A stretch of 64,000 bases of DNA, taken from NCBI GenBank assembly GCA_015680685.1, contig MNCI01006164.1, positions 375,672 through 439,671 of the forward strand, written 5' to 3'. The translations under genes and the position numbers were made by a program. The notes beneath the pieces are model-generated. The model was not told the origin of the DNA and made no database searches. It saw nothing but the letters and a program-made list of their open reading frames with translations. This document shows positions 34,261-45,143 of this stretch, piece after piece (position 1 is the stretch's first letter; each line of letters starts with the position of its first letter). The stretch comes from Gnetum montanum (Eukaryota > Streptophyta > Gnetopsida > Gnetales > Gnetaceae).

Positions 34261-36170
34261 ATGGAACCAAAAGGCAAATACATGCATGAAGGAGGACCAC
34301 CTCAACCAAGGAAAAAATGGCCAGGAATGGGAAGGGGCCAAGAATAAGCCTAGGAAGAATTGATAACAACCCATGCCACATGACCTCTTAGGGAAGAGGT
34401 TGAAGTGGAGTCTATTTGTTAGATTCTAGAACAAGTGGTAGCAATGGAACATTCCCTGTAGGATGAGGTAGCAGCTCAACAAGTTAACCTTGAGGTGTAC
34501 TTGATGGAAGCTTGTCTAAACCAAATTAGATCAAGGGAGGTCCAAAAGATAGTGCTCCAAGAGTTTAACTTTGGCTCTTTCTTGGTGTAAGCACCTAAAG
34601 AAGTATAGAACTAATTAAGGACCTTTCCCATGTGGCCAATTATTTCTTCTAGTGGGGAGTGTTATATGAGAGAGACATTCCTATTTTGAAACAATAGGTA
34701 AGCTAGTTCAACTTTCAAGATCAAGGACATTTTAGTGGCAGGTTAAGCATAGCACAACATGAACAACATGAACAACTGTTGGATTGACTAGTAGGAATTG
34801 GGAAATCACTTCTGGATGTCTTTGACCTTCTAGATAGTATAACTACAATCTAGTTGGAGTTGCTAGAGGTAATGGGTAAGAACATTATTTTGGAAAGGCA
34901 ACTTGAAACAACCAAGGAGCTAAATGAATGCTTGGCTATAAAACTTGTTAAATTAAGAGCCCATATTTCCTACCCTGCATTTCTCAACTTAGCATTGACA
35001 AGAGATGAAGCTCTTAAACATCTTCACACTAGGTTGAAAGGGGTTGAGGATGCAATGGAGATGGTGGTGTTTTACTGATCCTTAGCAGAGGCCACCCAAC
35101 ATAAAATTTAGAAGGCCTTAGATCTAACTTGCCAGGAGAATGTTCAACTGACCACAAAAAACCATTACTTGCGAAAAATTGATGTGCATAAATAATAGTT
35201 GACTAATTTTATCCATCAATAACAAGAGCAACTAGTCAGAGAAAATACAGAGTTAAGAAGATTGACAGTTAAGAATAGAAACCTCTCCATGGAGGAGGTC
35301 TGTACCCTTCCCCAAAAGATTACAATAAAAATAGCTTCTTGGAAATCAAAAGCTCTCAAATTTGAGAGAGTCAAAGATCACTGCAGAGACCAGGTTGGTC
35401 TATAGAAGGAAATAAATGAGAGACACATTCAAGTGGTGAAGACAAAGGTGAATGAGACCCTTTAGCAACTTCAACAAGGACATGAATTATGGTAGTCCAT
35501 CATTGATGGGATTGATTAACACAATAAAGTAGAAATTCACTTCAAGGAGTTCCAAATAGAGGAAGTGATTGGATACATGGAGCTTGCCAACCTCCAATAC
35601 ACAAACCTAGCTATGTTGACTCTTGGATTACTAAGGTTAGAATTGGAAAAGCAGGTGGCTAGCTTGTACCTATTGTATGAAATCAAGTTCAAGCACCACA
35701 AAGACACCAAGAAAAAGCTTCCAGTGGCTAACACTGAACTCAAGGTTTTTAAGGGCAAATATACTGATTAGAGATCCACTAATGAGATCTTGGCCTAAAG
35801 AATGAATGACTACCAAGAACTATAGAATGCAGTTAAGGTGTTCGATGTCAAACGCAAACAACTCACTACCTAGTTCATCAATGTTAAGGAGCTGGTCTTA
35901 GTAATGTCTTGTTTGTGAGATATCCCCATTCTAGTCCACATTGGTGATGCTACGTGGAATGTGAATGATCCCTAGAGCAAGGAGGGGAAGATTAAGGCAT
36001 TATTAGATGCCTTTCACTTTTCACCATAGGTAGTAGCCATAGCAGGATAGCCATAACTTCAGCCATTGTGTGCACTTGAAGTTGGTAAAGATCCTTCAAA
36101 ATCTTAGGAACCTCCACCACCTAGGATTATTTGATCTTTTCAACCTTATTCATGTCATTAGAGGATGTGT
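34261..36170 (+). pseudogene. aORF: post-pol ORF, copy 3 (internally deleted)
   Basis: Starts 'MEPKGKYMHEGGPPQPRKK' and keeps 'LQEFNFGSFLV' and 'FPMWPIISSSGE'. At about 34740 it jumps over roughly 1 kb (copy 2 positions 23815-24790) into the coiled-coil region. The best stretch is 34854-35058: 'MELLEVMGKNIILERQLETTK'. Later blocks are 'FERVKDHCRDQVGL', 'GYMELANLQYTNLAML', 'LYLLYEIKFKHHKDTKKKL' and a P-rich end. Its conservation with copies 1 and 2 shows that the ORF belonged to the family's standard content. Confidence 0.7.
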
Positions 36171-36370
36171 TGTCCAATTTGAGTAGTTATGTCATGGTGT
36201 TCAATTTTGTGTCCTGAACACCACAAATTGTTGTAATGATGTCAATTTGTACACTCAGGCACTCATTTTTTTGTTAGTTTTGTTATCTTAGTTTGTAATA
36301 TCAAGAGTTAGTTAATAATTTCTCACCTTCCCAATTCTGTAAAGAAACTCAAGGACAAGTTTTCATTTAA

Positions 36371-36381
36371 TTGTGGGGGTA
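36371..36381 (+). other. Polypurine tract, copy 3
   Basis: 'ttgtgggggta' directly before the LTR start TGATGAA at 36382. Confidence 0.7.
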
Positions 36382-37311
36382 TGATGAAGCATCAAAGTGT
36401 TACGTTGATGGGCCCCTGTCAACGTGGCCTTGTTGATGGGTCCTTGTCGATGTGGCCTCATGGATGTGGTGTTGCCTCATCGATGGGGTCATGTTGATGT
36501 AGCATTTGTTGTGTTTATGAGGCCTTATTGACACAGCTCCACAACAAAGTTTATAAATACATGCTTATTCACCGTGTTTATGGGAGGTCTTGTCATAGTT
36601 GTAGTTTTTTCGAGCTCTTGTAGTTTTTTCATTTAAAAGCTGAAATATTTTTCTGAGTGCCTGTAGCAAGAGTTAGAAAGTGTACAAATCTTTATTTAAG
36701 CACTGGTGTACTTGAGCACACTAGTGTAAATGAGAATAAAGTTGAGCCTTTTGGTCAAATGTTGTAGCAGTTGAAATAGATTAATGATTTATTTCTGCAT
36801 TTACTGATTTTATTAATTATGTGATTAATTAAGATAAGTAAGGCTTTAATTAATTAACTAATCAAGCTAAATAGATTAAACACATAAGTATGCTCACTTT
36901 GAGCATAACATATAGCACTTGGTAGTCCTAGCAATGCTTGATGCTTAATAACCTAGTAGTGTTGTATGCATTCGAGATGTGTACGAAAAGTGGGACCGAA
37001 TGATTATGTTAGGATAGCTAGTTATTAATTAGCAATTAGATTACTTAAATTGGTTAATAAATTAAGTTTTAACTTGTTATCAATCATAGGTGAATAAAAT
37101 ATATAATAACAAAAAATCATGTGCCCTGATTACACTTAACCATACAACTAAGCTTCACAAGTGTAGTTGGGAAGACAACGATGGTCACAATTAGATTTCA
37201 CTTCCTAGAATTAGCATACTTAAGAACTTAAGGTCTATGGAATTTGATTGGATTGGACATGAACACTTGTAATTCATATGATTGGGCATAGGGCATACTC
37301 GTGGCTCATCA
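36382..37311 (+). repeat. 3' LTR of copy 3
   Basis: 930 bp, TGATGAA...CTCATCA. U3 (36405-36540) has repeated 'gatgggcccctgtcaacgtgg'-like units. TATA-like box 'tttataaatac' at about 36550-36560. It ends inside a minus-strand LINE fragment, so the element inserted into a LINE. Confidence 0.85.
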
Positions 37312-37660
37312 CTTTCTTTCCATGGCTTTCCTAGAACTATGATGTAGTAACCTTTTATTAATAGACTCATTATCTTATTTTCTTTGCACATGTCCAAATA
37401 ATCTAAGATGTCATTCTTATAACTTATTTGAAATAGAAGCAACTTCAAATATTCCTCTAATGTTTTTATTATACACATTATCTTCTTTTATAACATTCAA
37501 CATCCATTTAAGTATTTGCATTTTGGCCACAATGATTTGTTATTCATGCCTTTTTTGTACTACCAAATATTCAACACCATATAAGATAGTAGTACTACTA
37601 ACTATTCTATAAAATTTTTACTTTAACAACATAGTTAATATAGGTGTTTATTTAATAAAG
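37312..37660 (-). pseudogene. LINE (RTE-type) reverse transcriptase C-terminal fragment (minus)
   Basis: The minus strand reads 'ILYGVEYLVVQKRHE', then 'IIVAKMQILKWMLNVIKEDN', 'NIRGIFEVASISNKL', 'LRLFGHVQRK'. This is the wording of plant non-LTR reverse transcriptase C-termini, as I recall it (L-Y-G-x-E, M-x-x-L-R-W-M, R-W-F-G-H-V). It is split over two frames and interrupted at 37311 by an LTR. Confidence 0.75.
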
Positions 37661-38199
37661 AGAAGTAACTATTAGTGTGTGGATATGACCCTTGGTTTTT
37701 ATACTAATAAAAGGGCTTATGCTAGTGTCCATTGTGATATATAGTATATATAAAACACACAAACAACTAAATTGTCTACTAAGAAGTCTATGATTGTAGA
37801 TATACTTAATGAATCACACAATTGTACTCAGTGTTACTTGTCCACACTTTTGTATGTTATTTGTTCTTCTTAGTGTTCAATATAGATACAACAATGGGAT
37901 TGTTCTCTTTATAGTTTCTTGCTTCATTACTATTATTTACTTTAGCACATAGGCCATAGCGCTTGACGTGCAGTCTCTTATGTGTCTACATTGTTGTTGC
38001 ATCTTACATCTATTTAAATTGTATTCCTCTATTATAACTATGGATCTTCATACAATTATATCTTCATGATTTGACTTGTTACTTGGAATTCACTATTCTC
38101 AATGAACTTAGTTTTTCCACTTTCTATGGACCTCAAATTCCAACATGGTATCAAATCAGGTTGGTTTTTGAGAATAAACTTTGTTGGAATGTAGCTATG

Positions 38200-38395
38200 G
38201 AATATACAATGAGGTATTAGCCTAGTGTTAAAAATCTTGGCCTCATAACCTTAGGTCACAAGTTCAGTTTTGCTAGGTATCAATAAGTTATAAAAATAAA
38301 AAAAATTATAAAAGAAAATTTGAAATTATTCTAATAGACCCAAAGGGTCTTAGTGAATATATGTTAAAAATTTTAGTTTTAATTTCAATTAGTTA
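38200..38395 (+). mobile_element. SINE-like element
   Basis: Box-A-like 'tagcctagtgttaaaa', box-B-like 'aagttcagttttgctag', 'aagttataaaaataaa', then a tail 'attattctaatagaccc' and 'tagtgaatatatgttaaaa'. The tail resembles the 92-bp unit at 14605. This is the most complete copy of this SINE-like family in the window, about 190 bp. Confidence 0.45.
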
Positions 38396-38689
38396 ATTAC
38401 ATTAAAAGAACAAAGTTCTATTTAATTGTAGAATCTTAATTGCCAAAGGGTACTTTTGCCATTTGCATTTTAACATTTTATGAACTTATTGTAGGTTATT
38501 TTTCCTATGCATTCAAGTGTAGTTTTATGGAGTTCTTGTGCATTTATTTATTATTTCATTATGTGTGATGGAAGGAAGCTATTTGTAGTTTTCATGTTAA
38601 TATTTCATAAGGATTTTTATGGTTCTTCACTTTCCCTACAAAATTGTCATCACCATTTATTTTGTTGATTAAAGTTCATTTATTATTAT

Positions 38690-38960
38690 AAGTTACAAGG
38701 CTGGTAGCTTAAATGGTTTGGACATGTGCAAAGTAGTTAAAACAATGATCCTATAAGCAAAGCTCTTACTACATCACTATTCTAGGAAAGTTACTAAAAG
38801 GAATACTAAAGAAGACATGAGAAAAATGATTGAAGATGATTTGAAAAAACTAAAAATAAAAAATGATCTAGCTCTTCATAGAGGTGAATGATGAAAAAGA
38901 ACTCATGTAGCTAACCCCGTCACGTTAGGACAAGATTAGGATGATGATAATGAAGGTTCA
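38690..38960 (+). pseudogene. LINE (RTE-type) 3' end
   Basis: Plus-strand reading: 'LNGLDMCKVVKTMIL', then after frameshift 'HHYSRKVTKRNTKEDMRKMI', 'DDLKKLKIKNDLALHRGE', 'RTHVANPVTLGQD'. It ends with 'gatgatgataatgaa', the short repeat tail usual for RTE elements. It is 5' truncated and parallel to 10274-10400. Confidence 0.75.
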
Positions 38961-39072
38961 TTTCTTATTATGGTTTCAAGTTATTAATTTGTTGTTTGTT
39001 TAGTCTTTCATTACTCATAATGATTGAATGCATCATTTTGTTCATCTAGGATTTACAATGACATCCAAAAGA

Positions 39073-41095
39073 TGTCATGTGTCAAGTGAGCTTCTGAGAT
39101 TAGTTAGCCTGACTTGTAAAATTTGATCACAAGTGAATTTTGTTTGTCATAGTGAAAGCTTAAAGTACAATGATTGGACCACAAGTTGTGGTTGACTCGT
39201 GGTGCTTAACCATGGGTTGTGGTTAGATTGTAGTCAATTTGGAAGTTGAAAACCTTGACCAGAAATTATGGTTAATTTATGGTTTTTGAACCATAGCTCA
39301 TAGTGTAATTGATATGACTTGACCATAGGTCATGGTTTCCTCTAGAATTGCTACTTTGTTATCATTTTCCTTTAATTGTAAGTTATGGAAAGCTCATGGT
39401 TGTCTCTCATCATAGATCATGATGAGGTCATGGCTGCTTGACCATGGGTTATGATGGTTTCTAAGAGTATATATTTGCTATCTTTTACCTTTGTATTGGA
39501 TTTATGAAGACCATGATTCATGGTGAGTTCATGGTTGCTTGACCACAAGTGGTCGTTATGTTATGGTGACTTATAAAGTTGCCATCTTGCTGCCTCTAGC
39601 TTTTATGTTGAGATGGAATGGGCATGAGTCATGGTAAAGTCATGTTCATTGACAAATAGAGGCATTTTAATTCTATGTATCCCGCAAGTTGACTACTGGT
39701 CATGGTCAACTTGTGCTTTAATTCAAAAATGAGATTAGGACTTGTACTTTGAAACTTATGGGGATTTTGAAGGAGCTAATGACATAACTAACTAGCTTGG
39801 AAGCATACATAAAAAAACATAAAACATTTTTATTAGCCACATATGATGAATTTATAGAGGAAAGTAAATTTTGGACATGAATGAACAACTTTGCTTCAAA
39901 TTTGTGTAGCATTTGGTCAAAACAAATGCACTTAAAGTGCTTAGAAATACATCACAATTTGTGAGGCTTGTCTTTTGGTGGTTTTTTTTAATAGAGTGAA
40001 ATGAATTTGAAACAAGGTTAAGATGATGAAGTTGTTGACCTTTTGGTATGTCAAAACCTTAGAGAAATTGGAAAAATAAAATGCTTGTATTTTGATTATT
40101 GTGTTTGTAGGGCAAGAACTTGGATTGAGACATCTACAAGGTTTCAAGAAAGCATGTGGGAGTTCAAGAGCATGGACAAGGAATAAAGATTTCAAAGTGC
40201 ACATGAAACTAAAGAAAGATGTCTATAAGAAACAACAAAATTCTTGGTCAAAGTGAAGGAGAATTAGTGAAGATGTCTTTGAAAAACAACAAACATCTTA
40301 CTTGTGAGAAATAGGTCTTTATGAAGATATCTTCACAAAGATGACTCTCTTGTAGAGAATATGTCTTTCCAAAATGAAGGTATGATGCTTAAAGATGTCT
40401 CAGTCTCGAAGAAGATGTCTCTAGTGATTGCTAAATAGCCATTGCACAAATTCCAAGGTGTTTTCAAAAGCATATTGGCTACAAGAAGATTTCATTCCAT
40501 TAGGAAATGTGCAAGTATTGTGTACTATCAAGTGTTATTATCAAGCAATCATTGTATACATCATTCTCTTGTTATTGTTCCTCATTGTACTTGTTTTTGT
40601 CTGTTGTGAGTGATCAAAGTGAGGTATATCTCAAAGTACAAGGATTAGCAAATTTAGTTGCATTCTTTCATTGTAATTGTTATTCTCTTTTGTTGCCTTT
40701 TAGGGTTGATGTGCTTCTTGTAAGAAGGCATCTTGCTTGTGTTTGTTGGGATCCTATGGGATTGAGTGTTGGGATTGACTGGGGCTCAAGTTGTAAAGGT
40801 TGTGGGATCTTGGAAACCACATGCTAAGCTTGTCGGGACCTTGTAGGGTTGAGTGGATTCATTGTGTTGAATCACTCCAGAGTGAAGCTTAGAGCTTGTA
40901 CAGGGTGTGGTACTCTTCAAATCAAATTTTAAGAGCAACAAAGTCTGAAATTATGCTAGTGAACTACCCTCAAAGTGTGGACTACCTAAGTTGAGAAACC
41001 ATGTTAATTTTAGTGCGTGCTTTTTTTCAAATAATTTTTAATTTGGGGAACTTATTCATTCCCCTTCTAAGTTCAATGATCCTTAGAAGTGTATG
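39073..41095 (+). repeat. LTR of Ty1/copia family (long copy)
   Basis: Starts TGTCATG. It aligns in blocks with the LTR at 42930-44333: 'ttgttgaccttttggtatg' against 'gcaccttttggtgtgctta'; 'ggttgatgtgcttcttg'; 'gtacagggtgtgg'; 'ttgagagcaacaaagt'-type; 'cttctaagttcaatgat'. It is followed by a degenerate primer-binding site ('agtgtatgagac'). The left third (39170-39720) holds irregular repeats of 'gaccatgggttatggt' type. 40200-40430 holds many 'gatgtctt' motifs. Its coding body is not found downstream. Confidence 0.65.
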
Positions 41096-42929
41096 AGACT
41101 AATGAAACTAAGTAAAATATATGAAATAATCAAGATATTGAGACTACTAATTTTTATTTTATTTTCTTGAAAACATGGAGAAAGAGAGATGCATATGTAT
41201 AGTTCTCTACTAGAGAGAGAAATCATCAAAATATTAAAACTAGAGAGAAGGTAATGAACATGGAAAATGGATGAAAATATAATTTCTCTAATTTTCTATA
41301 GCTTAAGTGACATGATGCTTTAAACAACTAGTTCATGAGAAGGTGCTTTATGAGCACATTGAACTCTCAAACTCCTTGGGATGAAATCATGGTGAGAAAG
41401 TGCTTATGCCACTATTCTCTTAACTCTACTCCAACATGGGGGAGGAGTTACTCACATTCTCTATTATGATGACATGCTTGGAGGTGTAGGTTCATAAGAG
41501 CATGCTCCATCTCTTTGAGGAGTTCTCACTCTCTTAAGCTTGATCTACTCTCTTTTTTCTATTCATCTTTTAGAGTTCTTTTGCTATTTTGATATAATGG
41601 TCATACACCTCTTTATATATATTTTAGAGGATTGTTGAGATAATCATGGTTGAGTAACTTGACCTAAGAGTAAAGTAGGATTATCCACTAATGTGAATAC
41701 AAATTACATCTTGACGAGATTGTAGAAGAAGATTAAGTAGAGGTTAGGTAAATGTTTGGTGAACCATTTGGTTTTAATGCTTCTTCAAATGACACATGGC
41801 TTTGTAGTGGTCTCAACACATCTTAAGATGACTTTGGAATGGTCCAAGCATATGTGAAGAGGGTACTTGAACTCTTGTATAGTCCCAAGTAAAAGATGGA
41901 TGCCAAGTGACAATAGGAATCCATTTTGACTTTTCTTCTTGCTTATTTTTTCATGTTTATTTTTTTTTTTTGAATTTTTTCCTTCTTGAGGGATCATTTT
42001 CCCATATTTTGATGTTTATGGAGTCTTTCATAATTCTTCATTGTATATAAATTTTTTTATCATTTTGAATATATCATGAGAATTAGGGTGACATAAAATA
42101 TACATCACCCTAATTTGGGATAATCCCTCTTCTAGGGGAATATGGATTTGATGAAGCCTTAATGATCTTTCCTTGTCTTTGAGACTTGCATTGCTAATAT
42201 ATGCTTTATTGATCCTTATGTTTGTTTCTTGATGACATATTCTTACCTTTTTTATTTTTCTTTTTTTGAGGTTGGTATCTAAATGCTCCTATGTTTTGAT
42301 TTCATTAATGTTGTCCTTCTTGCCTCTACTTGTAGCCTCTATGGATTTCCATTGTGGATTGTTTGTTTTGGTCTCACTTTGGACTTATAGCCCCATTTGA
42401 TCTACTTCATTTTTGTCTTATTTTGAGCATTATATTTTTTTGATGTTGAGATTTTTTAGAGTCTTTTGTGTTTCCATTAGGCTATAGGTATTTTTGACCT
42501 CTCTTGATCTCTTTGGATCTTCTTGCCTCTTGGGCATTACATTTTTATAATCACTTAGATCTTCATTAGGCTAGGGATGTTTTTAGCTTATCTTGATCTC
42601 TTTGGTCTTTTGGTCTTCTATGGGGCTTATATTTTCTTAACATTAAAATAGATGCCTCTATGAATATTTACAATGACCATGTTCACAAAATGAGGAGATT
42701 GATACTTGACATATATAAATGATTGAAAAGGACATGATTGAATGCTCCACATGATTCTTTACATCAAACCTTTTAAAGAATGGATCCTCAAAATCTTGAG
42801 GCTTGAACAAAACTCTGTAATAACATTTGATAAGGTTGGATAGTGGAAACTAATTTTTTAAATTTTTATAACATAAAATCAAATAATTCATGGACTACGC
42901 AAGATTAGAACACCTTCTTCAATACCAAT
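41096..42929. other. AT-rich stretch between two copia LTRs, no gene recognised
   Basis: T-rich with no convincing open frame. It contains a two-copy direct duplication of about 96 bp near 42466-42660 ('cattaggctataggtatttt' against 'cattaggctagggatgtttt'). It may be remains of a copia body or its flank; I could not align it. Confidence 0.4.
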
Positions 42930-44333
42930 TGTCATACACATGTAGTGGAAGTAAGGTTTCTTTGAGCTCGTGAGATCGACAAGCCTCACTTGAAAATTCA
43001 TCTAAAAGTTAATCATAGATTAACTACAACTAAATGTTGTTGGTTGTTGTAAGGGCTTGCAATACTAGGACTTGATCACATGTTGTGAATAACTTGTGAT
43101 GGGTAGTGTGCACCTTTTGGTGTGCTTAAAATTTTAAGTAAAATGGAGAAAAAAGTTTGCATGGTTGTATGGTTATTGTGTTTATAGGAATACGTCCATG
43201 GGAAATCAAGATGAGCTATAAAGGACAAGGAATGAACTATCCTAGAGCTCAAATGAGGAGGTCATTCACATGTCTTCAAATAAATAATTAAAGAATGTGC
43301 ACAAGGACCTGATATTGTACAAGCAAAGAAGACATCATTAAAGCATATGGAAGATTAAGGTTGTGGACAAGGAATGATGCATTCATCATGTAAGAAAAAG
43401 TGAAGAAAGACATCTCTGGGAAGCATCAGACATCTTCGAAATTTGGAGAGAACTTAGACAAAGATGTCTTAAGAAACAACAAGACATCTTTCTTAGACAA
43501 AGAAGTTTTTCACAAGGTAGAGATGTCTTTATAGATTGTAGACCAAGTTCAGAAAGATGTCTTCCATAAGACAAAGACATCTTCTAGAGTAGAGACTTCA
43601 GAAAGACATATTTCAAGAAACAAATATGTCTTCTTAGATTTGAAGGAAAATTCAAAGGAACATCTTAGGCATGAGAAAGATGTCTCCCACGATCATTAGT
43701 GACCATTAGTTAGTCATTGCACAAGTTTCAAGAAGGATTTAGAAACACGACAACTATAAGAAGACTTTATGTGCATTGGAAAATGTGTAAGCATTGTTGT
43801 ATTCATTGTACAATCATTTGTAATCATTAAATTCTCTATTGCTCCTCATTATCGAATCATTTTGGCTTTGTAAAGTGTGTTGTACCTAATTGTGCAAGGA
43901 TTAACAAATTCCGTTACAATTATTCCTTGTAATTCTTATTCTTATTGCCTTACAAGGTTGATGTGCTTCAGCTTGTTAGGATCTTGTGGGATTGAGTTGT
44001 TGGTATTGCAATACGACACTTCAGTGCAGAGTTCAAGATTGTAAAGGTTGAAGAAGCATTGAAACCACATTTCCAAGCCTAATGGGACTTTGCGGGGTTG
44101 AGTGATTGGTGCTACAATACAACACTTTGGAAAGGGGCTTGATGACTGTACAGGGTGTGGATCCTTCAACCACATTTTGAGAGCAACAAAGTTTGAAGGT
44201 GTGCCTGTGATCTACTCTTCAAGTGTGGAGTACCCATGTTGGGGAACCACATAAATTCGTGTGTGTGCTTTGGTTTATAAAGGTTGAATTTGGAGAACTT
44301 ATTCATCCCTACTTCTAAGTTCAATGATTCACA
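42930..44333 (+). repeat. 5' LTR of Ty1/copia element
   Basis: About 1404 bp, starting TGTCATAC and ending ACA two bases before a primer-binding site. Region 43390-43690 is dense in 'agacatctt'/'gatgtctt' motifs. Near the end come 'gactgtacagggtgtgg' and 'ttgagagcaacaaagtttga'. It is shorter than the sister at 39073 because that copy has extra repeats. Confidence 0.75.
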
Positions 44334-44335
44334 AG

Positions 44336-44347
44336 TGGTATCAGAGC
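44336..44347 (+). other. Primer-binding site, initiator-Met tRNA type
   Basis: Exact TGGTATCAGAGC, the well-known site of plant Ty1/copia elements complementary to the 3' end of initiator methionine tRNA. Confidence 0.9.
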
Positions 44348-44387
44348 TTGGTACTCTTTGTTTCATCATTAACTTCAAGAATGAACA

Positions 44388-45143
44388 ATGAAGCAGATGT
44401 TTTACATAAAGCCATCCATGTTCAATGGATTTTTCTTCTATTGGAAAGCTAGAATGCAAGGGTTCTTTGAATCCATGGAGTTTAAAGTTTGGGAATCAAT
44501 CTTGGAAGGGTTACACTCCACCTGTTGATGACACCATCGACATCTTCAAGCCTCGGAACAAATAGTCTCAAGAGGAAAAGGATAAGTTCATGTTTGACTC
44601 AAAAGCAAAAGATTATTTATATTATGAATTAAATAAATTTGAATTTAATAAGGTAGTAGGATGTAAAATGACCAAAGAAATTTGGCAAAGTTTAGAGGCT
44701 AGTTATGAAGGAACCTCTATTATTAAGTAATCGAAACTATTAGTTCTACAAAGTGAATATGATAAACTCGAAATATAAGAAGGTGAGAAAATTAAGGATT
44801 ATTTTTCTAAAGCTAATGATCTTATTGTAGCCATTAGAGAAACAAGGAAAGACTTGCCCAAAAGTGATGTCATCATCAAAATGATTAGAACTATATAATT
44901 AGAGTTCAAGCCTAAGGTCACAACCATGGAGGAAGTCAGAGATTTCTAAACTCTAAGATTTGAAGAACTTCAAAGTGCTCTAATCATTTATGAAATGAAT
45001 CTCATAAATGAAGGAGCGATTCAAGAAAAACCTATTACTCTAAAGACTACCTCCTAGGAGAAGAAGGTTCATGAGCATGATGAGGGCAATGAAGATAAGA
45101 TTACTCTTTTCTCAAGGAGAGTACAACTTGTAGTGGCCAAAAA
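44388..45143 (+). pseudogene. Ty1/copia gag (UBN2-like), truncated
   Basis: From ATG 44388: 'PSMFNGFFFYWKARMQGFF', 'FMFDSKAKDYLYYELNKFE', 'KMTKEIWQSLEASYEGTS', 'KLLVLQSEYDKLE', 'IKDYFSKANDLIVAIRETRK', 'TTMEEVRDF', 'LQSALIIYEMNL', 'KITLFSRRVQ'. This is the standard copia gag core in order, with a handful of TAG/TAA stops and one frameshift near 44510. The zinc knuckle and all of pol are missing. At 45144 the reading runs straight into the LTR of a Tat-like element, which cut it. Confidence 0.85.

Larger units (their letters stand above)
33161..34261 (+). other. Spacer between pol and aORF, copy 3
   Basis: It opens with the pol tail remnant ('atatggacaaccatgctcaa', matching 21243-21260) and T-rich sequence parallel to copy 2. 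The TATA-like and donor-like sites below lie in it. It is about half the length of copy 2's spacer and contains no gene of its own. Confidence 0.5.

Noticed and set aside
40428-40827. Open frames of 61 and 106 codons
   Set aside because: They lie inside a copia LTR in repeat-rich sequence; the composition does not look coding.
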